Positions 1-10,869 of a stretch of DNA of 64,000 nt are shown here, one piece after another (the first letter of the stretch is position 1; each line of letters opens with the position of its first letter). Below the pieces are notes generated by a model. The model was not told the DNA's origin and ran no database searches. It saw nothing but the letters and a program-made list of their open reading frames with translations. The stretch covers positions 1,784,104,466 through 1,784,168,465 of the forward strand of contig NC_056743.1 in NCBI RefSeq assembly GCF_019279795.1, read 5' to 3'. Origin of the DNA: Protopterus annectens (taxonomy: Eukaryota > Chordata > Ceratodontiformes > Protopteridae). The position numbers and the translations under genes were made by a program.

Positions 1-1780
1 GTCCCAAGGTCCACTGTATGAGGACCACTGTCACCATCAACCATACAGGTAAATGATTACACTATCCAGCCCAATGATGCATGTGCTGTGTGAAAACTCC
101 CTAATAGTATGGACTCACTGACAAGGTAGTTAGCACTGTTAAACCCAGGTCTGTCAAATGTGTCTATGACTGTATGTGTGTCTCAATGTGTATATGACAG
201 TATGTCATACTATGTGTTGTTCATTAACACCCAGTACATCCCCCATTACCATACTGTACAAGGTCTGGTGATGTTCTTTACTTAACAGAAAACTCGGGAC
301 ACAGCTCATCGTAAAAGCTCTGTGGTGTGTGCAATTTAGGCCAAACACATTAGTAGCAATAAGTACCTATGTAGGGATTCTACTCTCAGTGTTGCAAAGT
401 AAGTGTGTGTATATGTGAAGGGATCTACTTCAGTTTGCAGAAAATATATGTCCCAGGAGAGCATTTGTCTGAGAACAAACTGGCAAAAGGTAACATTTCA
501 AAGGAATCATCTTGTGGAAATTCATTCCATCAAAACTAGTAGTGGATGTGTAAATGCCCTCTTCCCAACTGTACAGCTGTACAGCAATACTGCAGTTGGT
601 ATATACAGTTGGGTGCAGTTGTTGTGGGCTCAGCCACCCACACTGGGGTTATTGTTGTGCGTATCCCCCTGCTTAGTCTGCTGTTATACTGTAAGAGTTT
701 ATGTTAACAGGTTAAGTATTTCTTAATCTCAATATGTGTGGGTCTGTCCCACCCCACACCCGCCAAAGTGGGGGGCTGTGCCACCCACACCAGCACACCT
801 ATGTTTACCAACTCCAGGATTGCACTACATTGGGGAAGAAGACATAAATCCTGCCAGTACCATCGTCAATGACATTAAACTGGCAAACGTATTATTTACT
901 GATGTGATGTTTTGGCTATTTGGTCTTGGTGGAATTACATTGGCCAAAATGAGTTCACTGCAAAATGAACTACATCCTTGTGTACAGTATTCTCTGTGTA
1001 TTGCATCAACGCCAAAGCCTCTGTGTGTGTGTTATTCACAAACATTTGGTGTGTGCTACCCAGTACACTTAGCATTGTCCACTGTAGAAGAGCTGCTGAC
1101 ATCAGCCACTATGCACTCACCGGTATACACCCCTCAGACCTATCAGCCATGTGGCACATGCACTAACTATTATACAGACCTATTACTTGTGTTCAGCTGC
1201 TCCCAGGATATGATACAGTCAATGTGTCACCACAGTGCCATACTCCTTGTAGGAAAAGACAGCAGACCAACATCCTTCTGACACACAGACACCCACAACA
1301 CAAACAGTATACATTATGGAGACCACAATCAGTCAGTGTTAATAACAGCTATAATGCATCATGGCTGGACAGCTACACACCCTGACATGGAAGCATTAAA
1401 CATTCCAGCTGAAGACACATTAAACAGCATTACATTGCTAAATCTTAGTACATTCACCCTGTGCATCAGAGCCATATTAGCATGTCCCTGCATCGATAGT
1501 ATGGATGACAGGGATGTGGTACAGGTATCATCATATGCACAGGTTGAGTGGTGGGTTTGCCAGAGGCCTAGGCTGAGCCATTTGGTTGACATCATGTATG
1601 TGTGTTGGGGGGGGGGTTCTTTAACAATTGGGCTGTGCAGATGTGGTGTGTGTAGGTATGAAGGTGCCCTAGTTGTGTTATTGATGTGTGTGTGTATATA
1701 TGCACACAGTTCTGCCATGTGGCTGCCCTATACAGGAGCTTGTTGGACAGCTGCAGACCGTACATGGCAGGGTGTACAGT
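1..1780. other. No supported gene; decayed sequence next to a Myb-type gene
   Basis: Open frames occur on both strands, but none has a recognisable domain and they overlap each other. The stretch probably belongs to the 3' flank of the minus-strand Myb-type gene that ends near 1,781. That is inferred from position only. Confidence 0.4.
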
Positions 1781-2761
1781 TCACCATCTCTGGTCATGTA
1801 CATGGGAACTGTGCCACCCAGGGGTTCCATGGGCACTACCAGGTAGAAGCCCAGATATGGTTCTCTCCCCTGATGATGACAATTGTCCGCTGGATCCGCG
1901 TCCCTGTTGGGACTGCCCAGGACCACTTGCACATGGCTTGCTGCATTGTGGTGTGGTCAGCACCCCCCGTGCATTGCTGGTGCTTGTACTGCCACTATGA
2001 AAGCAGCTGTGAGTTGTTGTACATCCATGTAGACCTCTACCTGTTGGTGTTGCTGACCTACATCCACATGGCTGATGCCCTGGTCTCACCACATGCTCTA
2101 GCACAGACACCACACGGTCGAGGATTCCCACCATCTCACCCAACCATCTATCCAGGACCTCTGCAAAATAATGGTGGGCACCTGCAAGATCACAGATGTT
2201 GTCAAGTACAGCAGAATGAGTAGCCCTCTGGAGCCTCAGACTCTGGTATAATGTTCCATATGTGCCTGTGCCTCCATGACGGCCCACAATATGCGTCTGG
2301 TGACACCTGCTGTGGCACATCTGCCAGGGGCATGATGGCCAGCAGCCCTCCTATGAGCACCCCTGTACATCTGCCTGTGTGGTACCTTGCCGGTCATCCG
2401 GATATGGCTGCTGTGTACAGACACACTTGCCATAGTCCCCACACTGTCCTGTCCCATGCCACCACCCACCATAGATGAGGGACAGTTGGTGAATGGTGGC
2501 ATGGGACAGTGCCCACACTGTCCTGTCCCATTCCATCACCCACCAACTGTCCCTTATCTATGGCCACTGGTGATGGGGTATATATGGGCATTGTGACTGT
2601 GTGCAGGGATGGGGTGGATAAAAGTGAGATGTCAACTGATGGCACAGCTTCATCCGCTGACAACCCTGCCTGTGCCTCACCATACCAATCATCATTGTCA
2701 GAGCCTGTATGGACACTAACATCAGTTTGCCTGCAGGAGGGACCCTGACCCACCTCACCAC
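1781..2761 (-). pseudogene. Putative terminal exon(s) of a Myb/SANT-type transposon gene, C-terminal part
   Basis: The minus strand opens directly after a good splice acceptor (T-rich tract, then CACAG, AG at 2762-2763). The first part reads as an acidic segment including the residues TGSDNDDWYGEAQ. Further on, in other frames, come a stretch like GVTRRILWAVMEAQAHMEHY and an amphipathic stretch around LDRWLGEMVGILDRVVSVLE, followed by TPTGRG. Acidic linker plus C-terminal helix is the usual layout behind the Myb domain in Harbinger accessory proteins. The frame changes several times, so the gene is dead. Linkage to the Myb domain at 7,551-7,964 on the same strand is inferred from order and strand. 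It could also be unrelated decayed coding DNA. Confidence 0.35.
2440..2580. repeat. Imperfect internal repeats in the decayed exon
   Basis: The phrase cacactgtcctgtccca occurs twice, at about 2,440 and 2,510. Related gatgagggacagttggtg and ccaccaactgtccctt blocks lie between and after, in direct and inverted order. On the minus strand this gives repeated GMGQDSVGT-like peptides. Confidence 0.6.
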
Positions 2762-2821
2762 CTGTGAGGGGAAAACAAAAAATGTGGTTTAAGACCTGTA
2801 CATTATTGCTTAACTCTACAC

Positions 2822-2844
2822 TCACACATACACAGACACACACA

Positions 2845-2921
<77 letters not shown>
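2822..2921. repeat. (CA)n microsatellite, left part
   Basis: Nearly pure CA dinucleotides with a few CAGA and CATA interruptions at the left edge. It stops abruptly at the 5' edge of the LINE at 2,922, and a second (CA)n tract begins at the LINE's 3' end. Confidence 0.97.
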
Positions 2922-5012
2922 GGGCAATAAAAGAAAGTCATACGGAACAAAGGATCATTTGTTGTTAAATAAAGTTATAATGGAGAACTGTAAGAAAGGG
3001 AAGAATCTAAGTATGGCATGGATTGACTATAAAAAAGCATTTGATAGTATCCCACATTCATGGATAAAAGAGTGCTTAAAAATGTATAAGGTACACCCTA
3101 CACTGATTGATTACATTACAGTAACCATGAAACAGTGGCAGACCACTTTGCAATTAAGACATGATAAAGGACAGATTATTAGCCCAGGGATAAAAATCCA
3201 AAGGGGGATATTCCAGGATGACTCCCTGTCACCGTTGCTATTTTGCCTTGCCATTAATCCATTAAGCTGTTTACTTAACAGCTTAGGTTATAGCTATAAT
3301 TTGGCTTCTAGAAAACAACAGTCTAATGATTTCTCATCTTCTCTTTGTCGATGGTTTAAAATTGTACAGCTCATCAGATGAGGAACTGAAAGCACAGCTG
3401 CAGGTTGTCAAAAATATTTCAGATGATATTGGAATGTCATTTGGTCTTGATAAATGTGCAAAAGCAATCTTTGAAAAAGGAAAATTGCAGCACCAGGAAA
3501 ATATCAGTTTGGGACAGGAATGTGACATAAAAGAGTTTGAGCAAGAGGGAGTGTATAAATATTTGGGAACTGATGAAGGAGCAGCAATAAAACATGAACA
3601 AATGCGAATAAAACTTAGTAGGGAGTACTTTAGAAGACTGAAATTAATCCTGAAACAGCACTGGCACCTATGAATAAGATCCAAGCTATAAATCAATTTG
3701 CTCTTCCTGTCCTAACTTATAGTTTTGGAGTGATTGCCTGGCCCCAAAACGTGCTGGATAGATTGGATATTAAAACAAGAAGAATGCTTCATGCTCACCA
3801 AATGATTCATAAAAATCAGTGCATACCAAGATTATATATTCCCCGTTCTGAAGGAGGGATGGGCCTCCTTGAAATTGGTTACATGTATAGATCTGCAGTC
3901 ATGGGACTCCACACATATCTACTAACCTCACAAGACCCAAATGTGGTGAAAGCTTTGAACATTGAGGAGAATAAATCTAAGATGACATCTCTGCTTAATT
4001 TAGCAGAAGCATATCGAAGTCAAGCAGGAATGGAAATCAAACCAGAAGTGGATAAAAACCAGGCAGCAACTGAATGTGCTAAAAAACAAAAAAAAGAATA
4101 TAAGGTGAAGGGCCAGATGAGAAGACAAGAAATGTGAAAAAAACATAAATATAGTTGCAAGTATAGAAAACGTCTGGAAGAGCCGCATGTTGATCAAGAA
4201 TGAATGCAGGAATGGTTTAGGAGAGGTGATTTTACATCAAGAAATGAAACGTTAATATTGGCAGCCCAAGATAGTGGGCTACGTACAAGCTGGTTTACTA
4301 AGTCCATTGAATATGTGGGAGAAACAGACATATGTACGTTTTGTGGAACCAAATTGGAAACAGTCACACACCTTATTGCTGGCTGTGACTCTCTAATGGC
4401 AGAGCGACTGTATACTGAAAGGCATAATAATGTGGCGAGATTGTTACACTGGAGATTGTGCAAACATTATGGTATCAAAGTGGCTGAAAAACATTGGAAA
4501 CATGAGCCACAAAAAATCATAGAAAATGATGAAGTTACATCACATGGGATCATCCAATACCAACAGTCCAAAAGATAGACACTAGAAAACTAGATATAGT
4601 GGTCGAAGAAAAGAAGACAAAAGTAGCATTGATTGAAAATGCCACACCTAGCGACTACAGTGTCTTGCATACAGAGAGACGCAAAGTCATAAAATACCTA
4701 GATCTGCAGGTAGAAATGAGAGCCATGTGGAAGAAAGATACCCAGACAGTTCCAATAGTAGTATGAGCAACTAGTCTTATAAAAAAGAATTTACAATTGT
4801 ATTTAGATATGTTACCAATTCATGTAACACCATACAAATTGCAGAAGGAGCCATTACTGGGCACAGTGTGGGTGCTGCGAAGAGCACTTTTGGCTAACAT
4901 CAAAGAGTGAAACAATACTAATTTCATGTACTTTAATCGTACTTTGACTTGGAATGGGGTCCATTCCCGTCATGGTATTAGAAACCCAAAAGACTTGGAG
5001 AAATTAAAAAAG

Positions 5013-5017
<5 letters not shown>
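2922..5017 (+). mobile_element. RLE-type LINE, R4/Dong/Rex6-like, 5'-truncated, inside (CA)n
   Basis: Successive plus-strand frames encode the C-terminal two thirds of a non-LTR polyprotein. RT motifs are AWIDYKKAFDSIPH (motif A), RGIFQDDSLSPLLF (motif B, normally QGDS) and LLFVDGLKLYSS (motif C, where the second Asp of the usual DD is Gly). Next come a thumb region, a Cys-X2-Cys...His-X4-Cys knuckle (CTFCGTKLETVTHLIAGC, about 4,333-4,390), and a restriction-like endonuclease with LDIVV, LIENATPSD and a KYLDLQVEM helix (about 4,590-4,700). The last frame ends at a TGA at 4,908-4,910, followed by a short AT-rich 3' UTR. Endonuclease after RT is characteristic of the R2/R4 groups, which often have fixed targets. 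Frame changes near 3,375, 3,670 and 4,137 and several stops make it inactive. Confidence 0.85.
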
Positions 5018-5090
<73 letters not shown>

Positions 5091-5092
5091 AC
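5018..5092. repeat. (CA)n microsatellite, right part
   Basis: CA dinucleotides in the same phase and orientation as the tract at 2,822-2,921. They start directly at the 3' end of the LINE (agcagaaa then acacac). The two tracts look like one microsatellite split by the insertion. Confidence 0.97.
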
Positions 5093-5098
5093 TTACAG

Positions 5099-5156
5099 GT
5101 GAGGTGGCACAAAGATATTACACAGATGGTGAGGTGGCACAAAGATATTACACAGA
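5099..5156. repeat. Two-copy tandem repeat, about 30 bp
   Basis: The unit gtgaggtggcacaaagatat plus tacacaga occurs twice back to back with no mismatch outside the junction. It lies in the putative exon just outside the splice donor, so it would duplicate about ten codons if coding. Confidence 0.9.
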
Positions 5157-7550
5157 CCTCTCATTACCCAACAGTCAGCATGCATGACATATGGCACTCA
5201 ACAGCCCCTGGAACACACTTCACCCATGTACACAGTATTGCCGTGCACCTGTACAGCACCATGGCATGTACTGTGCACCATACCTCATGAGTGTACACAC
5301 CATTGCTGAATGTGTATATGTGTGGCAGTTATGTTTGCTCTGTTGCTCAAAGCCCCTATGTGTTTGTTTGACACATACCTGGGATGATATGAGGACTGAT
5401 GTCAATAGTTAATGCCTGACCTCTGATTTGCAGATCTCATCATCAGCAGTGCATATATGAGCAATAAAATCTGATTACACTGACAACCTTCAAAGCTTAA
5501 TGTGGATATAAGGAGTGTACACACCCTTCTTGACATGCCAGCCTCTTCCATAATATGCAATGGGGCCACAATACTGCATATGTTAACATTACACATACCT
5601 GATATGTGACATATGAACTGTGCAGTCAAATGCAGTATCAAACAAATGCGTTCATCGTGCAGATGCTGAATGAGATGCATACAATATGTGGGTTGTATAA
5701 GTGTGCACACCCTGGACACAATGGTTTGTTGCAGCACCTGTTAAGTGAACTACAGCAGTCAGTATTCCACGAAGGGGTATACTAGCATGGCGCATCTTCA
5801 CTTGCCATTATTTGGTCACTCCACCCTACAAATGTACCCCAACTCTGCCAGATTGCAAGGCCAGCTCATGTGCACAGCCCTTGGAGGTCACACAGTGCCT
5901 TCACTATTGCTGTGGAGTCAGGGTTATGTTTGGCACAATTCATGACCTTGACTGTGTTCAAATACAGCCATTCCTAGGGAGCTTTGGATGTATGCTTCAG
6001 TTCATTGTTGTGTTTCAGGATGACACCCCTCCCCATCCTCAGCGTTATTGCAGATGCTTGACAACTATGGACCACACATAAGTGTTATTTTGCAGTGTTC
6101 CAAATTCAGAACACCATGTCTACCAGTCTAGTTCCTGCTAATGAACAGCAAACCTAAAGATGTATGCTGGCACCAGCAAGGTAAAAATGGGGATGGTGGG
6201 CCTCAAGTGGAGTGAGGTGTTGCTTGTGCACCGCATGTATCTTTAGTAATACTGTCTTTAGGTTTCCGCTTTGGTCTCAGTACACCATTACACATTGCAA
6301 CACATGCCTTTGGGATACTTGATGTTATGTATATGCTACCTGTAAAGAGCCCTGGATGATGTTTCCTGTGGAACAACTCTTCCGTCTGATTACCCTAATC
6401 CATAGGCCACACGTATGCAGATTCCAGGTGATTGTTGACACAGGTACTGCACAGGCAGTACTAGCTAGACATTCCTACAAGTCCCTAAGTGTTGCTGTAT
6501 GTTTCTGGACAGCCTCCATTACCAGTTTGCAACATGTGGGCATCTGTTTATTTTCTACATTAATGTTGTCCCATACTTCATGCACACATACATGACTGTC
6601 TGCCCTGTTTGCCATGGTATATGCAATGGTGAGATAAGGCTATTTCTCCCACTCCTGAGTGTTACCTTTTGGATATGGGATCCATTCCATGGTTTGTAAG
6701 ATGTGTGCAAGCCACGGCTGCCTCTGTTGCAGGTTAGTGGGCAAACATCATGGACATACTCCTTGGATAGCAGACCTTCACTTGTGTGACACTGAGGCCT
6801 TGTACTTGATGGAAGGTGTGTACTCAAGAAGACTGAATGCTGTCATTACCTCACTAGCTGCTTCCACAAAATGTTATTTGGAGTGTGTGTGCACACATTT
6901 GCTTTTAGTGTTTGCTAAGGTATGTATTCTCCATATTTGTTGTCCTAACATAGGATTCCACATTACATATTCATTGCTCAAGTTATCATATTACAGGTTA
7001 TAAAAGGTGTGGAATGTGGTATTGTGATTTGTAGTTGTTTAGATCAGGAACAGTTGCCATTGTAATAGTGGTGTATATACTGTTGTAGCTACTGTATAAG
7101 GGTAATGTTTCAGACATGTCCCTACTGTAGGCCATTTGTCCCACCATTATGCTCATCTCTGTCCACACATCTTGCACTGACAGGTTCTTAGCTATACTGC
7201 AGGACTCTTACATACCTTTCAGATATGCCACCATGGTGACCACTGTGATGCAGTCCAGTTAACAGCAACAATAAGTGAACGTGTACAGCATGAATTATGG
7301 GTAGGTGTGTTAAATGTGTATGGCAAATACCATGGCCATAACATGGCCGGTGTATTGGCAAACCTGAAAAAAAATCACCATACTCATCAGCTACAGGCTG
7401 TTGCCCCAGTTGAGCAACAGACTATCTTATCTGACATATGCATGTAGATACTTTACAGATGAAGATGGATAAGCAACAGTGGTCTACTAATCTGCCCTGG
7501 GGCCTTACCTGGACGCTCCTTGTCCATTGTGTGGGTGGCACCCACCTCTA
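5157..7550. other. No supported gene; presumed introns of the minus-strand Myb-type gene
   Basis: Moderately AT-rich, with short open frames on both strands and no domain I recognise. No DDE nuclease motif of the Harbinger type was seen. By position it separates the Myb exon (7,551-7,964) from the putative C-terminal exon. Confidence 0.4.
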
Positions 7551-7964
7551 CTATGCTATCTTCAAGTTGCTGGCTTGGTTGGTGGGCAGGTACCCCAAGG
7601 CTGGCGAGGAGCTCCTCAGCATGTGCCAGTGGGGGCTGGATGGCATGATCCCACCTGTGGCTAGCTGTTCCCTCCTAACAGCAGCATCACACTGACGGGT
7701 GTGGTGGATCAGATCAGTACACCGATACCGCGCCTGCTCATAACTGTGGTTATACAGGCTGACATCATTCACCCTGTGGACGAGCTTCTTCCACAGGGTG
7801 GTCCTCTCCTGCAGATCATGGGCCCTGCACCCAAATAGGATGCCATGATGGACTATCACAAAGTGTATGATGACATCATTTTCTTGTGGTGTGCAAGCAG
7901 GGAGGCATTCCTGTGACATTGTACCTGGAAGACATAAACAGGAATAAAGGTCAGAGGACCTCAT
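7551..7964 (-). pseudogene. Myb/SANT-like DNA-binding domain exon, Harbinger accessory-protein type
   Basis: A minus-strand frame encodes 137 residues. The likely start is the internal Met at about 7,920 (MSQECLPACTPQEND). The domain covers roughly ENDVIIHFVIVHHGILFG, LWKKLVHRVNDVSLYNHSYE and ARYRCTDLIHHTR: three helices with the spaced aromatic and Trp residues and the closing R.R..DL motif of Myb/SANT-like proteins. In Harbinger transposons such a protein binds the element ends and brings the nuclease to the DNA. The frame ends 120 residues on, after a Ser/Pro-rich tail, where a splice donor would be expected. The putative next exons lie at 5,097 and 2,761 on the same strand. No nuclease gene is visible nearby. 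Confidence 0.6.
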
Positions 7965-8378
7965 ACTGCAAGGATATGTAAGTTGTTAATTGACATCTCT
8001 CTCTCCTCCCCACCATATCTGCAACAATAATCTAAACACACAAATCAATGGGTATGTTTACACCAAACCTACTGTTGGGACATATGTCCTATTGTTCAAC
8101 AAATACTGAAATGTGTTTCTATTAATGTTCCATGTTGAAACTCTATCATTGGTGGCCTGTTGCTATCAATGTAACCTGCATGCCGTTCTAATGGCCACTG
8201 TGGTTCCATATATGCATGTGTTCTGTTTGCTACATAACTGTTTCAAATCTTGTGCTTTGGGTTAATGGGAATATCTATGTATGCTGTTAGAACTATTCCT
8301 GGATTGTGTTGACTATTACTAACCCACATATATTCTAAAGCTGCAAGACCATAGCACGTTTGAGTAGGCCGGTCCCAG

Positions 8379-8695
8379 TGGACCCACCTCTCCAACCCTA
8401 TCTGGCCATGGCACTGGCCCCCAGCATGTCCAGGAACCACCCAGGGACCTCCTTGTCTGCTGGTCCTGCACCACCTTTGGATGGAACCACCTCAGGGGAT
8501 GGGACTCGTCCCACCCCTGGGAGCAGGCATGGACAGGATCCTGTCATCCAAATTCACATCCTGGGATTGGTGCACAGCGAGCTCTGAAGGGAGTTTGGAG
8601 ATTTGCTATGCCACCTTGAGAGCTGCTTAATGCAATTAGAGGGTCATCCCACCCCTCCTGCTCAGCCCTCACCACAGCCACCTTTGGGGCCATGA
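8379..8695 (+). pseudogene. Terminal exon of a Myb-type transposon gene, arm A copy
   Basis: After an acceptor (ggccggtcccag, AG at 8,377-8,378) a Pro/Ser/Gly-rich segment leads into a short amphipathic helix (REFGDLLCHLESCLMQLEG) and a Pro-rich end, PAQPSPQPPLGP, with a TGA at 8,693-8,695. The arm B copy has the same layout and a stop at the equivalent place, which supports this as the true reading frame. Arm A has an extra in-frame TGA at 8,585-8,587 where arm B has His. The helix resembles the C-terminal coiled-coil of Harbinger Myb proteins. No Myb exon on the same strand is visible upstream. Confidence 0.5.
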
Positions 8696-9248
8696 AGATA
8701 CAGTGGTGACTGCTCATGGGTGGGGACCTCTGTCCCACTGTTTCCATTTGGGGGCTCATGGGCTTCCGATTTCCAAGCACTCCTCTCCGTCCAAAGTGTT
8801 TACCCCCCCCCACATGTATCATATACCACCTCTGTATGCTGTCATGTCTGTCTTATCTGTCTTCCGATCCAGCCTATCTCCCCAAATATACCTACTATTC
8901 TTCCCCACATCCCAATCTCACCTTAAAAAAAAAGGGCAATCTGTTCCCAAAACAAATTCGCCGCATACATAACTATCCATTTCACACACATATCCACTGG
9001 ACACATGTAATCAGGTCTAATTGGTTTCACAACACATTATTGTTGTCCTCACCCTCTCTCAGGGGTTTGAGTGTCCATATATACCTCCAAAGTCAGTATA
9101 TATGCACAGCTGTTGCTGTACAAGAAATTGACAGCTATGGACATCCCCTACTCCCATCCTGCATATCCCTAGCTACTTTCCCTCTTTGTGCCCCCTTTTT
9201 CATCACTTTCCTATCACCACTTTTTTTTTCTTTTAAAAAAAAATTAGC

Positions 9249-9400
9249 ACAGGGGTAAGCGGGAGTAAGCACTTTTAAGCTGTTGTAAGCAAGATTAAGC
9301 CTATTTGCATGGCGCTAAGCAATACCTACAGAAAATAAGCAATGTTCTGGCTAACTGTCTGTAAACCCGCTTACAACTGCTTAAAATCTCCTTAATCACT
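9249..9400. repeat. TAAGC iteron block, partial palindrome (arm A)
   Basis: Seven TAAGC words occur in about 90 bases, followed by two GCTTA words (the reverse complement) after an AT-rich spacer. The left half pairs imperfectly with the right half, and part of the right half is missing compared with the block at 13,210-13,387. Clustered short motifs at element ends commonly serve as transposase or accessory-protein binding sites; that role is inferred. Confidence 0.7.
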
Positions 9401-9446
9401 CTGTATCCGTCAGCCCTCATTCTTCCCAGCAACAAAATAATCAGCC

Positions 9447-9510
9447 CTTGCCCATCTCAAACCCAGGACCCTGCATACCATAACCAAAGCAATTTACCAC
9501 TAAGCCATCT
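9447..9510 (-). repeat. tRNA-like sequence at the end of arm A
   Basis: Read on the minus strand it has an A-box-like GGCTTAGTGGT and, 36 bases on, a B-box-like GGGTTTGAGAT. These are the two internal promoter boxes of RNA polymerase III tRNA genes. The T-stem does not pair fully, so it is a tRNA-derived relic, not a gene. Arm B has the matching sequence at 13,095-13,159. Confidence 0.55.
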
Positions 9511-9567
9511 GAGAGGTGTGATGTTTTCGCAAACATCTCATGCACCACAGTTATTCAACAGTAGGGA

Positions 9568-9656
<89 letters not shown>

Positions 9657-9662
9657 TATATG
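9568..9662. repeat. (TA)n(TG)n(TA)n compound microsatellite
   Basis: A TA tract passes into about 28 TG dinucleotides and then short TATG/TATA runs. It lies between arm A and the 3' end of the Penelope-like element. Confidence 0.97.
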
Positions 9663-9689
9663 TAGACATACATGTCTATATATATTAAA

Positions 9690-10866
9690 AAACAAGTAGA
9701 GGAGGATCCAGACCATGGCTTTACAGCACATAAAAATTTTAATAAAATAACAGTCAAGTACCAGGTGAGCGCTTTCATGGCCCAAGCCACTTCATCAGAC
9801 GATACAAGAATACTGCTCTACAAAATTTATACTCAGTACTTCAATTAATTATGCAAAACTCCTTGTCCTTTAAACAGGTTTAAAGTCACATAGTAATAAA
9901 TAAGAACCATTACATAAAAGACAAATTAAGTCACGTATCTAGGCACTTCTCTATAAAAACATTCCTACAATCCTCATAAAAACAAACACAATCCCCCAAA
10001 TAAATTCATATTCATATAATATGTAAAAATATTCATACAAAAGTAAATAAATATTCATAGACATTCCTATATATATTAATATGAATGCAAACATACACAT
10101 ATAACCTACTGAATGCACATCTAACTTAATTATACGTTTATGAAAGTTTATAAAGAATACTTGACAAATTGTAGTATATTATAGCAAGCCATATTAAATG
10201 GGACCTAGATATCTAGTTTAGTCCCACACATAATACCTCCATGTTAATGTACTGGAGTTAAATATGTGTTCAGTTTCAATAATACTTGACATAATCACTT
10301 CTGTAAGTCCATATTCATCAAGATTGGTTTAATACTGATTTTATCATTTAAGCATTTTCCCATATTGGCCCATAGCCTAACAATCCGTTCCAGTTCCCTA
10401 GTTTCTATTTTAATTTTAACATCTCCCCCTCCACTGTTAATATATACCTTGTCTATCACTACAAATTTAAATGTATGTGCATCTCCAGCCTCCCTAACAT
10501 GTCTTGCTAGGGCATTAGTATCTGCCCCTCTTGAAATGTCATACAAGTGTTCCCCCATGTGGTCTCTCAATCTCTGTGTAGTCATACCCACATAAAAGGA
10601 GGTACAAACTGAGAAATGAGCTAAATAGACAATATTCATGCTATTACAGTTGGCTGCCAACTTAAATGTAAAAACTCTCTTTATATCTGGATGGAGAAAT
10701 TCCCCATCAGTGTCTATATATGTACAAAAATTACATTTTCCGCATGGGATCCTACCCGATTTACCATTATCTATGTCTTCTGAGGTCCCCAACATCATCC
10801 GGGGTCCACATAATAATCTTTTCAAAGATGACTTTATTATGCCCACCTTCAGCTATTTGCCAGACT
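9690..10866 (-). mobile_element. Penelope-like element, 5'-truncated, minus strand
   Basis: The minus strand carries the C-terminal endonuclease region of a Penelope-like element and about 600 bases of AT-rich 3' sequence. The far end contains ctgatgaagtggcttggg, a motif often seen in Penelope-like 3' regions. The reverse transcriptase part is absent, so the copy starts inside the coding region near 10,866. Its 3' end lies beside the TA/TG microsatellite. Confidence 0.75.
10295..10846 (-). CDS. GIY-YIG endonuclease C-terminal fragment of a Penelope-like polyprotein
   Basis: An uninterrupted 183-residue frame. It opens with CGKCNFC (a cysteine cluster typically found before the nuclease in vertebrate Penelope-like elements). 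The GIY-YIG core follows: VYLAHFSVCTSFYVGMTTQ at residues 75-93, then RLRDHMGEHLYDI and ALARHVREAG. In these elements the nuclease nicks DNA to prime reverse transcription. The catalytic-loop Arg and the downstream His/Glu-like positions appear present. The frame is only the C-terminal quarter of a full polyprotein of about 800 residues. The first Met is internal to the original protein, so no start signal is claimed. Confidence 0.75.
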   Translation of the reverse strand: MGIIKSSLKRLLCGPRMMLGTSEDIDNGKSGRIPCGKCNFCTYIDTDGEFLHPDIKRVFTFKLAANCNSMNIVYLAHFSVCTSFYVGMTTQRLRDHMGEHLYDISRGADTNALARHVREAGDAHTFKFVVIDKVYINSGGGDVKIKIETRELERIVRLWANMGKCLNDKISIKPILMNMDLQK

Positions 10867-10869
10867 AAT

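Larger units (their letters stand above)
2762..5096 (-). other. Putative intron of the minus-strand gene, enlarged by a LINE
   Basis: On the minus strand, CACCT|GTAAGTGTGTG gives a consensus donor (GTAAGT at 5096-5091). A pyrimidine-rich tract ending CACAG gives an acceptor with AG at 2763-2762. Between them lie a (GT)n tract on this strand and one LINE that splits it. Without the LINE the intron would be roughly 240 bases, an ordinary small size. The splice sites are seen directly; their use is inferred. Confidence 0.45.
7962..9520 (+). repeat. Arm A of a large inverted repeat (partner 13,085-14,922)
   Basis: From the words tcatactgcaaggatatgta to agccatctgag this segment matches the reverse complement of 13,085-14,922 throughout, with point differences and small indels. 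It contains a terminal coding exon, its 3' flank, a TAAGC-rich block and a tRNA-like sequence at its right edge. The partner carries an extra SINE. The arms face each other tail to tail across 3.5 kb. Confidence 0.9.

Noticed and set aside
403-1281. Small plus-strand frames that could be exons of a host gene.
   Set aside because: No recognisable protein family, splice pattern or codon bias. They overlap one another and frames on the other strand.
1336-2223. A 295-codon plus-strand open frame.
   Set aside because: Cys/His/Trp-rich with no domain, and it overlaps the minus-strand decayed exon. It is most simply the shadow of that exon.
9735-9800. Hammerhead ribozyme in the Penelope-like 3' region: CTGATGA and GAAA with a short stem between, on the minus strand.
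   Set aside because: An extra A follows CTGATGA, and I could not find a stem III with a valid cleavage triplet. The core resembles a hammerhead but does not meet its rules.
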